64,000 bases of DNA, taken from the NCBI RefSeq assembly GCF_932526225.1, contig NC_064044.1, positions 4,742,747 to 4,806,746 on the forward strand, in the 5' to 3' direction. A program made the position numbers and the translations under genes. The notes below the pieces were generated by a model. It made no database searches. It was not told the origin of the DNA and saw only the letters and a program-made list of their open reading frames with translations. Positions within the stretch are counted from its first letter, which is position 1. Every line of letters starts with the position of its first letter. Below are positions 21,901 through 35,537 of this stretch, one piece after another. This DNA is from Nematostella vectensis (Eukaryota; Cnidaria; Anthozoa; Actiniaria; Edwardsiidae).

Positions 21901-23760
21901 ATTTCACCTTTAAATGGCGTGCCTTTCTCCTCCTAATAAGGCCAAAACTTCAGTTAATCGACCCTTATTTGGAAATTTGAAAAGTGTTTTAACATCGAGA
22001 TTAAAATGGCGCCAAAAAACATGACAGACTCAAGGAGACCAAATTTTGATGCTATAAACATGACCCTAACGAGACTGCCTTTTGCTCTTCCCATCGCTTT
22101 CTCATTGCATCACTAGTACCCACTTTACGGGTCAAATGTATAACTTCATCAGGGTTATAACAAATGCTCGGGTGTTGACGTGTTAAAAAATAGTGAACTT
22201 TGGTTACTAAGAGGTTTATTTTTCTGATCAAGGATCAAGTGATCTTTCGGCGCTGTTTTTGAGAAAAGCACATATACACGCGACTGCTTGAGATTTGTAG
22301 GAAAAGGTTTTGAAATGTGACGCGCAATACTCGCGTCTCCAAGTTATTTCTTTTATAAAATTTGTCAAGTAGAAGCGGGTATCTATAAATGCCTGTAAAA
22401 GAATTAGGGATCGCGACCGTTTGATCTCTGATGGGGAGAAAACTGATGATTGCCCTGCTCTTTGCTCGTTGTGTTGCTCGATACTGGGCCTTTTATCCAA
22501 TACTCGCTCGAAATTCTGGAGATTTTAGCTTGCTCGAGTTTTCTGGGGGGATTTTCGTAACCCCTTCAGGTATCAAATGTTCGAGCCCTAATATTTTTGT
22601 GGAGTGGAGTGAATGCGTAGGTACTGGTAGCCCTCTTGGATACTACCAGGCTGTACAGTCGAATGATATCAACTGTCAGCGATGATCCCATTCTGACGCA
22701 TTTTGAATTAATCGGTATTATTTTATCATAAACTCTCGCGATATTTAGTAGGCACATTAACAACATCTGCTCAAAAGATCCTACTCAATCAATGAAAAAG
22801 GGGAGGCGCCATTAGGTAGGAAAGCATTATGTATATTTTTAATCTAGCTTTCATCTTATTTTGCCTTTCCTCATTCAGAAAGCTACAACAAATGAAATGC
22901 AAAAGAATGACATAACAAAGAAAATTAATTAATAAAACCTTCAAGTCTTAGCCAAGATTTCGTATCTTCTTGTAGTTTTAATTAAGATAACTTTTTTATT
23001 TGTTCTCACATTTTTTCGCTAGTGCTCGCCCGCTGGCTCTGGTGAGCTTAGGATAACTGTCAGGTAAGCTTAAACTTTACAGACTCGCCGATACTATTTT
23101 TCATTCTCAACGCGCCTCGCATTTTATCAATTTATTGTGTCTATTGAATATCATGTTATATTGATGAATCTTATTTTGAATGCTGATAATCTTTTTTTGA
23201 AAAAAAAAAATACTACAAATGTGATTTTATTATTTGAAACTGAAGAATCAAAATTGATGGATTGAAAGCTAGATGAGGATGTTGAAAGGAAGAGGGGATG
23301 GAGAAGGGAGGAAGGAGACAGGGATAAAATGTATGAAACAATTTCTTTTTTAGAACAAAAAAAACCTCGTCTGTTAGATATTGGTTTACATTTCCTGTAT
23401 CACACTATATCAGGATTATATTCTTATCTTAGTATTTTGTGTTTCAATTTATCACACCCTTTTCACATGGAACTGCAAACCACTCTAAATCACACGGACG
23501 ATTATAGCTAGGATTTGCTGTGGGGGATAGAGGGTGTAGTGGTTATATGTGTTGTGAAAATATGTCTGGCATTACTTGAATAAGATAAGACACCCCGTTT
23601 TTGGGGGGTAGGGGTGCGGGGGTGGGGGCGCGATCAACATTAGGGACCTTAAGCAAGGACGACTCGAAGACGGCTAGGACAACGAGATGGATGTGTCCGC
23701 GCTTGGCGATCAATTCCAATGTAGTTGCAATAAAATAAGCAAAACATTATAGTCAGCCTA

Positions 23761-23890
23761 AGTTCAAACGTCGTATTATCCATGAGCCTTTTCAATGCAA
23801 ATGCATGCAAACGAATCGAGTCGATTGTTTTATCTTCATCTGCACGCATGTGCATTGAATACAGCTCATGGGTAATGTGACGTTTGAACT
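23761..23890. mobile_element. 130-bp TA-flanked MITE
   Basis: Inverted ends AGTTCAAACGTCGTATTATC (23761) and the complement of GTAATGTGACGTTTGAACT (ending 23890) are flanked by TA on both sides (23759-23760, 23891-23892), as in Tc1/mariner-type elements. Internal words AATGCAAATGCATGCAAA also occur in a degraded relative at 42553-42684, which indicates a dispersed family. Confidence 0.75.
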
Positions 23891-24364
23891 TATTCTCAGA
23901 GACATAAAAATAAAATAAGGGTATTATTTATACGGTAGTGAACGTAGTTAGAGGAGTTTAAAGTGCAACGTACGCGTCCTCGATTGACGTCATGATTGGA
24001 AAACGGCTGAATTTTATAAACATGAACGCATTTTCACGTGCTGGTATTGAATTCTTAATCAAATTCCATTGTTTTCTGCCGTCGTTGTCCACGTCGTTGC
24101 TTTAGGTTGCTGATGATGATGCTGGAAGATCTTGATTTATATAATTCGTGAGACTCTGTAGACGGTGCAGTCCATCTTGCATCACAGGGAGATAATCTCG
24201 CTAGAGTGTCGATATTCTCAACCCTATTTTCTCAACAACAGCTGAGCTCATTCACGAGTTTATTAAGTATAAGCTTACAGAACGCAGCAGTTAAGTTTAG
24301 TGACCGACCATATGATATGATAGCCCTGGTAGAAATATATTTTATATTTTCTGTTCCATCATAT

Positions 24365-24634
24365 ATACACCTATTTCAATAAAGGCTGTCAGTGATTTGG
24401 CAAATAACGATTGGCAAATGGCACTTCTACGATCGAGAGTAACCATGCGTCTCGAAGAATTTGGATAAACCAAAACAACTATCCATTATAGGTTACCAAT
24501 TCTTGGCTTTGACATTTTTTTGCTGGGCTTTATTTAACACCTTTAATTTTACGAATAATTAGTACCCATAAGCCATTTAGCATTTGCCATTCGCAATTTG
24601 CACTGACAACCGAACCTTTTGTGAAATAGGTGTA
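24365..24634. mobile_element. 270-bp foldback/MITE element
   Basis: The left arm begins TACACCTATTTCAATAAAGG; the right arm ends in the complement of TACACCTATTTCACAAAAGG. The inner parts (GGCTGTCAGTG, GGCAAATGG) also match in inverted orientation, giving arms of about 70 bases. TA or TTA borders are likely. There is no coding content. Confidence 0.65.
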
Positions 24635-26660
24635 TATTATATTCGTTACCAATCCGACGTCAGTATCAAAATGGTTAGTCCAATTCATGTGTAGCCAGTA
24701 TTTGTTGGACGCGGGGGTGCAGCCATAGATATCATATGGAAAAAGTATACTATTTGACAGCCCCAGAAATGACCCAATTGGGTTCACGCCTGCTAGTCCA
24801 TTTACGTATAGGCCCACGGGTCGCACGGGATTCTTCGTTCACAAGTTTATTTACGTATAATAGGCCCACGGAACGCACGAACACTTTCACGAGTTTCTAT
24901 TTTGAATACATCAGCATGTACCCATCAAACGTTAGCGCTGAAATCCTCTTGTCAACACCGGCATTCCTCGAAGGGATCAAGCTCATGTCAGTCGGCCCCC
25001 CGTCCGGGATAAACTGTCAACAAACGAGGCCGAGTATTATAAACTGCAGCCATCGTGAGAGTTGAAGCCGGCAAGAAGGCGTTATTACTAAGGTTAGACG
25101 TGCACTCAACGCGAAGCTGAGCCAAAAATAACGGTACAATAAAACAGACGGGGACGTCTCGTTTGGATTTTAGACAGAGCGCCCGTCTTAGGTGATGTAC
25201 GTTCTATTTGGGCCTTGAAAGGACAGAGCGGGAAGGTCCAAAAATAATCGCTTGTCACTAAAAATAAAATCTTGAGAAAAAAAAAACGGGAGTGCTGGGC
25301 AAGAAGCCCCAGAATGTTTTGTCTCTGAAAAGAGTGCGTAGAAACAGCCAAAATCTTTTTGACATTTTCAGAGAGAATGTCCAAAACATTTCTGAAGATA
25401 GATGAAACTAAGGCTTAGACAAAACAAGATTAATCCACCTCAATTGAAATTAAACATGACGTTTTGGCGGCTTTTTCGCACGCTATTGATTAATTAGCCG
25501 ATGATGGGAAGGCAGTATTTGCGCACAAACACCAAAGCAAGTGCGCTCAACAGTGAGTAAATATGTCCCGGGCGACAAACAGTGGAAGTTTGGCAAATAG
25601 CTTATAATCACGTTACTCGATTTCTGTTGAAAGTATTTATAGCTGATTAGATTTAAACTCATAGCATTTCCTGTATGGCTATAGCTACATGACGTCTTTA
25701 TTTGCTCGCTTGATTATTTCCCATAGCATGAGTGAGAGGTTGGGATTGTGTTTGTCAATGTTTGTGCTGATTCTTTGGACAAATAAGCGCGCTAGTTGAC
25801 GATTGAAAAGGCCGCATGCGACGACAATTGGTCCGATATGCTGCGGAGTGTAAACTTTGTTAGCATGAGGCCTAACACTCGGCTAATGAGAGTAATCCAC
25901 GCACACAAAACAGAAACGTAATACCTTTTTTGCGATGGCGCGGGTGCGTTGATCCTAGTTTGGGGCAAAGAAGTCAATTTAGTTACAAGGGCCCCTAGGG
26001 CGTTCTAAAGCAAAAATGACTTGCCTCCCCTGCAGCTACATCATCAAAAAACCTGCCCTTTAATACGATTAAAACACCGCTAACAACTCGAGTATCAATT
26101 TAGAGTTAATTCTGATTAAATTCTCTGTAAATACGTTTGGTTTTGCGCTGTCGCAGCGCTGAATGTTTCAGATTCTTGGCGCGTTTCTATGCGTTTCGTG
26201 TTCTGTAGAGGTATAGGTCGGTGTTTGGTCGACCGAGTGATGACGTCTCAGCGCGCTTTGGCTCTCGGCGGCGCGTGGTGATCACTGAGAGTCCTGTCGA
26301 CGAGTCATCGGCTAACCCGGCACAGATACGTCCAATACTATCGTTGACATATGTTTCCTGTTCAGCTCTCTAGAATCAAGACCCTTGTATTGAGAAATAC
26401 GCCGAGTACTTACACGACTCACAAATAATCCAGCCCACTTCCCGGACTTCCAATTGGCGCGATCCGCGATTCTCGTCCCTTCTTCCGTTACGTCGTGTTT
26501 AGTCTATTGCTGGTTTCCGCACAGATTCAAAACATCGCCTTGTTATAATGTCATGTATTTCACTTGTGCGTGAGAACAAGCGTAGCCCGATGCTCTCTGC
26601 TCCACCTCATTTTGGAGTTTTCAAGTCGGAGACGAACCCCCAAACTCCTGTGTCGCCCCC

Positions 26661-28142
26661 TTAACTGCATCCACATCTCTCCACAACCATGTCCTTGTAG
26701 TTCTTATAAACAACGTTATTGCTTCCATCCTCAGTATACAAGATACTTATAGGGCTTAGTTCATTGGGCGTACAACACGCCTTTGGAGCAATACTAGGAT
26801 CTAGACTGTTCACTATCGTCTGTACTGTCGCATGATTGGTAGGGCGCAAGTAGTTATCAATCGGATATTTACACTCCCCTTCGCATAAGTACGCGTCATA
26901 CCCCTGCGGAGCGATGATCCAATCACTCCAACCCAAAAGCCGAAAATCCACGTACATTCTTTTTCGTCTGCATTTGCGCTTTTCTCGCTGTCTCCGTGAC
27001 TTTTTCCGTCGCTTTCTACTAGTGTCTATGGCGCTAGCTACCGCTTTTGGGATATTCCGATTGACGCTTCGCTTAGCTCGGGTCGTTCTCGGAGGTGAGT
27101 TTTCCTGCGTTTCGTAATAATCCCTTACGTGGTTTTGACCACCTATAGGTCTGCCCAAGTCCCCATCACGCGTCCCCTCCTCGCTTTTCATCTTCCCGTC
27201 ATCCGCGAAGAGTACGAGAAGGGCCCTTTGGTCGTGCACACGGAACTCCTTCGAGAAACCCATCCTCACAGGAGCAATGAGCTTCCCGCTTGTTAACGAC
27301 ATCACCTTTAGTATCAGAAAACAAACATTTTTCCTCGATTCTCTCAATCTTTGTACTGCTTTCGTTACGGACATCACAAACCAGCGCTTGTCAGTGTCAG
27401 TGATGTCAAACACGAACGAATCCAGCATCTCTAGTCCAGCGCTCCCGTAAAATGAACTCCGCGTGTTTTTGGCGTAGATGCCGGCTCTGTACGCAGTCCC
27501 GTGTTCAATCACGACCTCGTTATCCGTATTTGTGGGTATCCTTAGCAATCTTAACTCCGCGGAGACCAGTTTCTCTGAGTATGGGATGTTTGAAGTGTTA
27601 AACACGTAGAGCTGATCTTTAAGCTCGAGTACTGACTTGTCAAGCGACTCTGAAACAATGATCACAAATAAACCGTTAGATGCGCATCGCTGCACGATCA
27701 GCCCTAGAAACCTACTTAAACATTACAGCAAGGTAAACACACAGCAAAAGTGCGCGAAAGAGTCTATTGTCACCTATAATAAGCCACTGAGAGCCTTGCG
27801 GAAAAAAGGTTATTTAGCCTGACCTTGATCGACAACTCCGCGAACTGTGTTTACGAATGCGTGTCGAGACTTTCTCGCTTTGTTGCGGTCCATTTTGCGT
27901 GAGAGAGTTCTATACAACTCCAACATAAAACTATGGGGCCTGACTCGACGGCGATGCACCCGTGGCATCTCACTCAAACCCAGTACATTTAACATGTGTT
28001 TTTGAGTCAACTCCAGCGCCCTCTTTCTCAGTAAAGGTCTATGTAATGCTTCCCATTTGCTATCCAAGTTTTGTGGTTTGTAACTTTGGATGAAAATCCG
28101 AGTGAAACAGATAACGCTGAATGCCCTAAACCACGCTTGCAT
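26661..28142 (-). CDS. gdf5-like: TGF-beta family ligand, GDF5/6/7-like
   Basis: Two exons on the minus strand, 28142-27824 and 27649-26661, join in phase 1 to 435 residues. The N-terminus is hydrophobic enough for a signal peptide. The propeptide has HSFMLELYRTLS, as in GDF5/BMP latency regions. Basic cleavage sites follow (RAKR, then QREKR) before a strongly basic linker. The ligand domain starts at about Cys333 and has all seven cystine-knot cysteines (one in KCRRK, two in LCEGEC, two in KACC, two in RCGCS). The motifs PTNHATVQT, LSPISILY and NNVVYKNY fit GDF5/6/7 better than BMP2/4 or BMP5-8. It would be a secreted dimer signalling through BMP type I/II receptors and SMADs, used in axis patterning in cnidarians. 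Alternative: BMP2/4-like. Start: only ATG in frame before the hydrophobic stretch. Confidence 0.9.
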
Positions 28143-31100
28143 TTTGACAGTTTGTCCACACTAAAGTCCCACGCTCCCACGATCACAGCAGAGTGTAATG
28201 TCCTCACGCAGCTGTGTAATAGCGGCTTTGCTGTAGCGATTAACACAGTCGAGTGAGCCAGTGGGGCTCTCTTTTTGTCTTGTAATTAAGGCTACAGACA
28301 CCATCCGCCCATAATAACAATACAAATCTTTCCCTCTCCTAATTGCTTGTCGTCCGGTGTGTCTCTTGATGACTACTAAAAACTATCCGCTCCTCACTCG
28401 CATCTACAGGTATATATGTGACTACCTGAAACCTGATCTAAAGAAATTAAAAAGCGGGTTTATGATTGGCGGAAAAGCGTCACGATAGCCGGGTAAAGCC
28501 TCAAGGGCTTCAGTATGGAGAGTGGCTATTGTGTCCTTGTGTAATGTTGTTTGTTAAAGTTGAGCGCTACTCAAGAGGGCCTATTCTTCCGCTATGAATA
28601 CCAACAGATATTAACATAAATTCGAGCTAATATTTACAACTTGTTCAGGTGACGATCTTGGACGAGGGCTATTCTCGAAAATTGACGCATAACAGAGAGA
28701 CGAGAACTTGTCAATTTTTGCATAGCTCACATTTCTGGCGAAAAGTCGGTTTGAGAATTGCCGGAAGAAGACCAACGTTTCCGATAGTAATAGACCCCAC
28801 CGATTTGCTTCAAATGGTCTTTGTCTCAAAACTCTATACCAGATGTAAAAGCTTAGCTTACTGCGTCGATTTAGAGGGTTAGGAGACAAGTATTATAAAA
28901 CAAGCAGATTTTTCTGCTATATAATTAAAGAATTAGGACAGGAAGTTAGAGCTAAAGTAATTAGGTAATACCCTCACCTTTAATAACACGGACAACCACG
29001 TAATTTGTGTAATTGCAGTTTGCTAATCCTTTGGAAAAGAACCGTTGATCCCTTGTTCCAAGTGCTCAAGAGAAGACTTGATCGCAGTTCTCATTCAGAT
29101 CAACTCCAGGACCACAAATAGAATTTCATTTCTGTATTCTGAGCGAGATGATTCAATGTGAATTTTCGGAGCAGCTTTTGAAAGCTGATCCAGCACATGG
29201 ATTATTCTAGAGATCGTTTGACAAGGCACCTTAAATCTTAGAGTAAAGAAAAAAAAACTAGTTGTCTTTATTCAACATTAGCACGCACTGAATGGTCAAG
29301 GAAAAATTCACCTAAATTTCATGGGAAGTTTCGATTAATGCCACACACAGACGGAAATATCTCGAGCCACAGAAAACCACTAAATTATGTTAAAGGGAAT
29401 CCGCAGTATCATAAATTTCCCACGATTTATTTATTATTATTATTTTGTTGCTTTATGTTGACCATACACAAAGTGTTTATCAAAGATTCATAAAGGGATT
29501 GCTTTCTTGGCGGGGATGCCGCAGGAAAAATAAGTTTTTCACAGCTAGTTAATCAAAAAGTTTGACACTTAGGGAAGTTGTGAAACCGTCGTATTGAATG
29601 ATACGGAAGCTGACTTGTCTGTTAATATTTATGAACCAAGGAATGTTGTGAAGGAACTAGTTTTATTGTTTCTCAAGGGCCGTATTCCCCACCCCCTCCC
29701 CCCGGATACAAATAGCATGAAAGATTAAAAGAAAAAGGATAAGTAAAGTACATGACCGGAGAAGGGGAGATCGTGTCATCAGGTTTTTAAGGCATACCGC
29801 GTCCTATAAGTTGGTAAGTTTACTCACTCCATCAAGTTAAATATAATGTTATAGTTGTTTTCTTGAGCGCGATCTGAATTCTCGATGGTATTCGATATCA
29901 AAGCTGAATTCAATGAAAACAGGTTTTTTTTTGCGACAGGAAAATTTGATCCCCTCTCGGCAAAACGCATAAAACTCAATCGTAGAACGAGGACGAATGG
30001 GAGACGAATCTCTCTCTAAAAACCTGACTTTAGTTGTCACATGCTCCCATGCTCAAGGGGGAGGGGTAACATAGTAAGAAAGCAAATGGCGTCTCCATCT
30101 ATAAGAAGTCCTGGGTAGGCCTGTTAATATCCTCCTGAATATACACAGAACCACGAGTTGTGCAGTTGTACCTTCGTAATTTTCCATCCAATCTGCCAAA
30201 TTATGATAAATGGTTTCAAAAAGGGTGCGAACTTTAATTATTTTGCCCTCGCCCTAAGCCAATTACCACATCATTTTTTTACTCAAATTAATCTTGTTAC
30301 TATAGTGAGATCCTGTGGTGGCCATCAGGAATGGATCTTTTCGAAAATTCCGAGCAATCGATAAATAACAATTGCATTCTCCCACGAAACTGCTCGAATG
30401 GAGCGAAGACTATCACTCGAAAAAGATCGACCCTAGAAAGTAAGAGGGCCCCCGAATGGCATTTGGCGAGCACTTGCGAGCTTGCGGGCACCCCGTTTTT
30501 TATGCGAGACCGAGCATTTTTAGTTGTTGAATAAATCGAACAGCGAGCACATCAAAAAATTCAATGCGAGCAACGCGGAAAAAATTGCCCTAAGAGGGTG
30601 TCTTGAAATAATTTTATAACCTAAAAGATATACCTGTTTTCTTCCTGTTCGATTAAAAAGGTTACCAACAGGTTAGCAGAACTTGTCCCATACTTGACGT
30701 GGACAAGATAACAGCTTGTATTCCTTGAGAGTGTTTTGTCGTCGTGTTAGACCTCACAAGAAATTGTTTTCGTATTCTGCGAATTCAGACAAGAGTTATG
30801 GGTCTACGAGCCATTGAAACTTGAATCAGTGCCACAGTTCTTAGAACATAGGCTGACAGGTTCATTTTCGGTTGTGGTTGACTACACTTACGTCAAATTT
30901 TCAGTTGAGACTGGACCGTGTTTATTTTGAAGCATTTTAAGGCTGTATATGTTCATAGAAATGTTCCTCAATTTCATTGCATAAAAAATATAATACCTAA
31001 TGAAGTACCAGTAAGAGTACGTACACAATGGTTGATATTTGAACAAAATTAAATTCTGTATTTTAGAAGGCATCAGACTAACAAAGCAATATTTTGCTGC

Positions 31101-32562
31101 TCTCTGGCACTATGTTCTTTGAAATTTGGTGAATGACGTTAGGGTGGATGACGTTCTTATAAAACAAAGGTGAACGGTATACGTTCCCAGTGAACAATTC
31201 ATAATAAAAAATAAATTTATTTGTGCATCTTTAGTACGTATAACGTACTATCGGTGTTTGTTGCTGCTTGCTTCTATCTGTCTATGCCTCTATACTTCTG
31301 ACGCAAAACACGCAAAAGACTTTACCTGATGCACGAGGGATCTTTATTTTCATGATGACAAGATTATTTGGGATGTAAGGTCAAGAGTATTACAGACTAC
31401 ATAGAGGCCGTTTACAAATCCTCTTCCAGAAACAACAGAGCAGGGAGATAAAGTCAAAACAGACATATGTTATGTCACAAAGGGTTTTTAGTACCTCAAA
31501 AATTGCAAGAAGTTCTCATTAAAATTATATATCTTTATAATATGGTGTCCTTAACGGTCGAGAGGAGTTAAAAATAACTTTAGGATAGCACAATTCGAGC
31601 ACAGTTAATTATAGTAAAAAATCTTTGAATATAAAGGTATGGACACCTCTTCACAAACCTTACAAACCTCACTAACAGTGCGCCTGGGGGGATGCTGAAG
31701 CTACTGTCGCTTGCTGTTTATTTTGCCGAACATTTAAAAACGCTATGAAAAGGATTGTTCAAATCAAAATCTAATGTTACCCATTTTTGGAAGCATGATT
31801 GTACGATTAAAAAAATGACTAAAAATCTAAATGTTGTGGGGTCACCCATGCATCCCAAATCAAGATTCCATAACATCAATATCTTTTCACACAAAAAAAC
31901 AAAGTTTTACATGCATTTGTTTTTTCATATATAAATAAATTACCCCCCCCCCCCCCCAACCCCAAATTTGTCGTATAATCCATTTAGTTATAATTACATG
32001 CAAAAAAAAAAAAACAACTTCCGCAACGCTCAAAAATAGTGCGAGTGTGTGGATGGGGGTGGCGAAAATTGTTTACTTATTTAATGGGTAACGATTGTCA
32101 TATTCGTATCTGTTTTTGATAAACAAGCAAATAAACATCCTCTTCCTCGCCATCTCAAGTTCATCAAAACAGACAATACAATCGAAAAACACACTGATAA
32201 CGCGCTCTAATTTGTCTCCGGTTGTCTTTTCCAAGAGTGCACCATTTCTGGATGTTGTTTTTGGCGCAATAGCTCAAAGGACGCCTCTCAGCATATCGTT
32301 TCCGAATGGTAGCCATTAACCTGATTGAAACTCGCCTTGTCTGGCTTATCTCAAGTAGGGGGGCTTGTAAAAACTAGAAAAGCTATAGCGTTGATCATAG
32401 CCATCAATAACAAATTTTCATAAGTGCGTCATGTGATTCGTAAAATAGCTTAAGAGCGAAAAAATAGGGACGGTTAGGAAGGACAACGAAACAAAAAAAT
32501 GTGCTCTTAAAAGAACTTTGTTTCTAGTACGTAACACAAGGAAATAATCTGAGATGGCACAA
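28143..32562. other. Spacer upstream of the GDF5-like gene
   Basis: About 4.4 kb without a supported gene. It should include the promoter and any 5' UTR of the GDF5-like gene near 28150-28500. AT-rich, with a poly-C tract at about 31944-31960. Open frames shorter than 110 codons show no domain or splice support. Confidence 0.5.
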
Positions 32563-32734
<172 letters not shown>

Positions 32735-35537
32735 CGATGACATGCGATAGACATGTCATACGTCCCTTCATCATCAACTCTCACTTAGGGTTCTTGGCGC
32801 GCTTTTAGAGAGCCCGGTGTATTTTAACCGCCACGGGTAGTGCTGTATTGGTGCATTGTTGGGCGAGAAATGTCTTTAAGAAGGAGGATCAGATATGACG
32901 AGTGCTAATGGTTAGGTAAATTGATAAGTGAGGGAGAAATGTCTCTCTTTGAACTAATGTCCGCCAACATGTACGTTTGTGCAGGCTTATTTCCATATGA
33001 GGAGAGGGAGGGACAATCAGTGCAAAAGTGAGCATATAGCCATTAATCAAGCCTGATTACTTTTCCAAATGGAGTTGTCAAGTTTGTCCAAAGCGTATAG
33101 ACATTCATGAGTTCGATGTTATCCCCCGGACACTTTAAAGAAAATTAACAAGTGTTCATCGACTTGTCAGGAAATCGAATTACACTTCTCGCGCTTTTTA
33201 AGGGGTACTCTAAAATTTAATGTCATTCCATTCACAAGGAATGTCTGAAAGCTTGTCGAGGCATTACAAGAATGTGACAGTTAAGGTAATCTAACTCGAT
33301 TTCCAATTTGTTTGGGATATTTGTTTATCAAATCTTTCTCTTAAGTTCGTTTCTGCCTGTGGGCTAGTGAACAATAAGACATAATGAAAAAACTTCGAAG
33401 TCGGGGTAGTCCCCTGGTTCACGGGGTTGTCTGGCTCGTATGCGCATGCGCGTACGTTCTCTTCTAGCGTCCATGCTTAGTCTCATCACTGATTTGCCCG
33501 TAGGTTTCTAGACATTTGATTTAGCGCAGTAGGCACACGAAACGCAGCTCCCCTTTGCCGAAGAAAACGGTATTAGTTCCAATAGATAAATCGACAAATA
33601 CTTTATTTTCTAGCATCAATTGCTTAAGTACATTCTTCTTATAAGAGTTCTGGCTCCGAAGAGCCTTTGTGGAGACGCATGACGTTTGCGAGGCCGTCCA
33701 TTCGCACAGCCCGAAAAATCAGGGATAAAATGGAACCACAAAAATATGCGCCTAGGGTAAACAGTGGTGTAGTATTCGTAATATTGAGGGCGCGAAGACA
33801 TTGAAATCTGGACTATGGATTGTCCGGAGACGTAAGAGTTATTCTTATTTTGTTTTATCTTACTGCTTTTGACGTTTTGTTTTTTTTAGTTTGACAGTGG
33901 CTGGTTGATACTCCCAGAAGTGTAGAATATTAAAAAAAAATAAAACATCTTCCTCACAGCCATGAAAAGCCACGCCATCATGTAAGCCTTTAGCTTTGAG
34001 CTCCAGGGTACGAAAGCTTCAGCGCGTTAAACGACAGCTTGGAATATTTTCTAGAACGCAATAAAATCGGTCGCGGGCGTAATTTTCGTGGCCATAGCAA
34101 TGTGAGGAATTCGCGCGAATGTGCATTTTACATGTTTACGTGCTTGATATAGACACCCCCTCTGCCCCCTCGTAGTTCGTATCGATATCTGAGATTCCTT
34201 ACATCATTACCAGCGCTCATATTTATGTGAGCAAGTTGCAATACAAGAGGTTTTGTCATCACGCTTAATGAACTGACGATAGATCTCACTCTCTTCCGCA
34301 CGCGAGACAAATCATCAACTCAATTGATCTCCCTAAATACCCCATAGCTCGCAAGCCTAAAAAAAGCTATAAAGTTTGCTCTAGCACTCTAATGTGCTAA
34401 ATTTAGACACATTGCTTTTTCTGTTGAAACATATCCTCCGTGCGTTTGCGGCGGATCTTAAACCGAGCGAAACGTGAAAACACATGCAATAAAACTGTTG
34501 TTTTGTTTCGCTCGGCCCTTGTTGTTATCGAAGCTTAGAACAGCTTATGCCCAACCACGTACTAATACCAAAAAATTGTATTAAGGTCAAGAAAGTTTAG
34601 CTATAACAGAAATAATAATCCCCTCTTTTTATAAAATCATTTGTCTTGTTCTTTCACCCAGTGGACTGTTCCCCGGAAGATAAAGTCATGGGGTTGTGGC
34701 AAAATTGTTATTTTCTAATAGCTCTGGGCTATAAAGCAGGCAAGTCAATGCATTGAGAAATTTCTGCAGTGCTAAACATAGTTATTATTAATATAATCCA
34801 CTTGAAGGAGTCAAACCATGAGATCTTTTTAGCAGGGGTCGGCATAAAGAGCCAACGCAATGGTTTGACAAGTCTGGATTTCCTTGCCTTAATTCTTTGG
34901 ATGTTTTCGTGTATATATTAAGGGGGTAATTATGTGTTGAGTCGCGAGCCTACTGACGACAGCTATTCTCTTGTAAAGCGACATCGAACTCTATCGCTTT
35001 ATTATTTCCATACCGAAGGGTGTGAACCCTTGCATTGACCCTCTTGTACTGGTATTGATACAAGGTTGTGTTACCTTGCAACACCTAGATCTCATTGATT
35101 GATTCAAGTTGAACGAGGACTCTTTCCTTGCGTTTGAAATATGCTGCGAACATCGCCCTGGCTTGTATCAATCAAAATCATTTTAGAGTTTTCATTGGTC
35201 AGCATTGAAATGGTTTCAAATCAAACGCCACCTCATAAAGCGTTGATCAAACAAAAATCACCAAATGTAAATCCCGTTAGTTTCAAAACGGTAAACTTAG
35301 ACCCGGAAAACACAAGAGGGTGTTATAGGTATAAGATAGCTTAGCGATAATTATGAAAACACAAAATTTGTTGTTGGAATTTTCAGTTTCCGCTTTAAGA
35401 CCATAAAATCTTCTAGAAGGATCTGATGTTTTAAGTCTTTTGTATCAGACATATAGTCCAGCGACAGCATCGACAAATTAAACACGGTATCATTTTTATC
35501 GGGTTGGTATTTTTTTTTAAAGGGTCTAATGTAGAGG
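32735..35537. other. Spacer without supported genes
   Basis: About 2.8 kb of AT-rich sequence. No frame shows recognisable protein features, and I see no clear repeat structure. The left edge of the large minisatellite begins at about 35538. Confidence 0.4.

Larger units (their letters stand above)
18986..26660. other. Gene-poor spacer 3' of the GDF5-like gene
   Basis: About 7.7 kb without a supported gene. It contains a short AAAGCAAA tandem repeat (19505-19555), a poly-C tract (20702-20722), a poly-C/G patch near 23600-23630 and the two inverted-repeat elements listed separately. Scattered open frames under 160 codons lack splice context or recognisable domains. As spacer next to a developmental signalling gene it may hold enhancers, but the sequence alone does not show that. 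Confidence 0.5.

Noticed and set aside
24736-25065. 109-codon plus-strand frame in the spacer
   Set aside because: No domain, contains short duplicated stretches, and has no splice or conservation support.
26661-27649. Assignment of the ligand to BMP2/4 or BMP5-8
   Set aside because: PTNHA..QT, LSPISIL and NNVVYK.Y match GDF5/6/7 better; KACC is shared with BMP2/4, so it stays as an alternative only.
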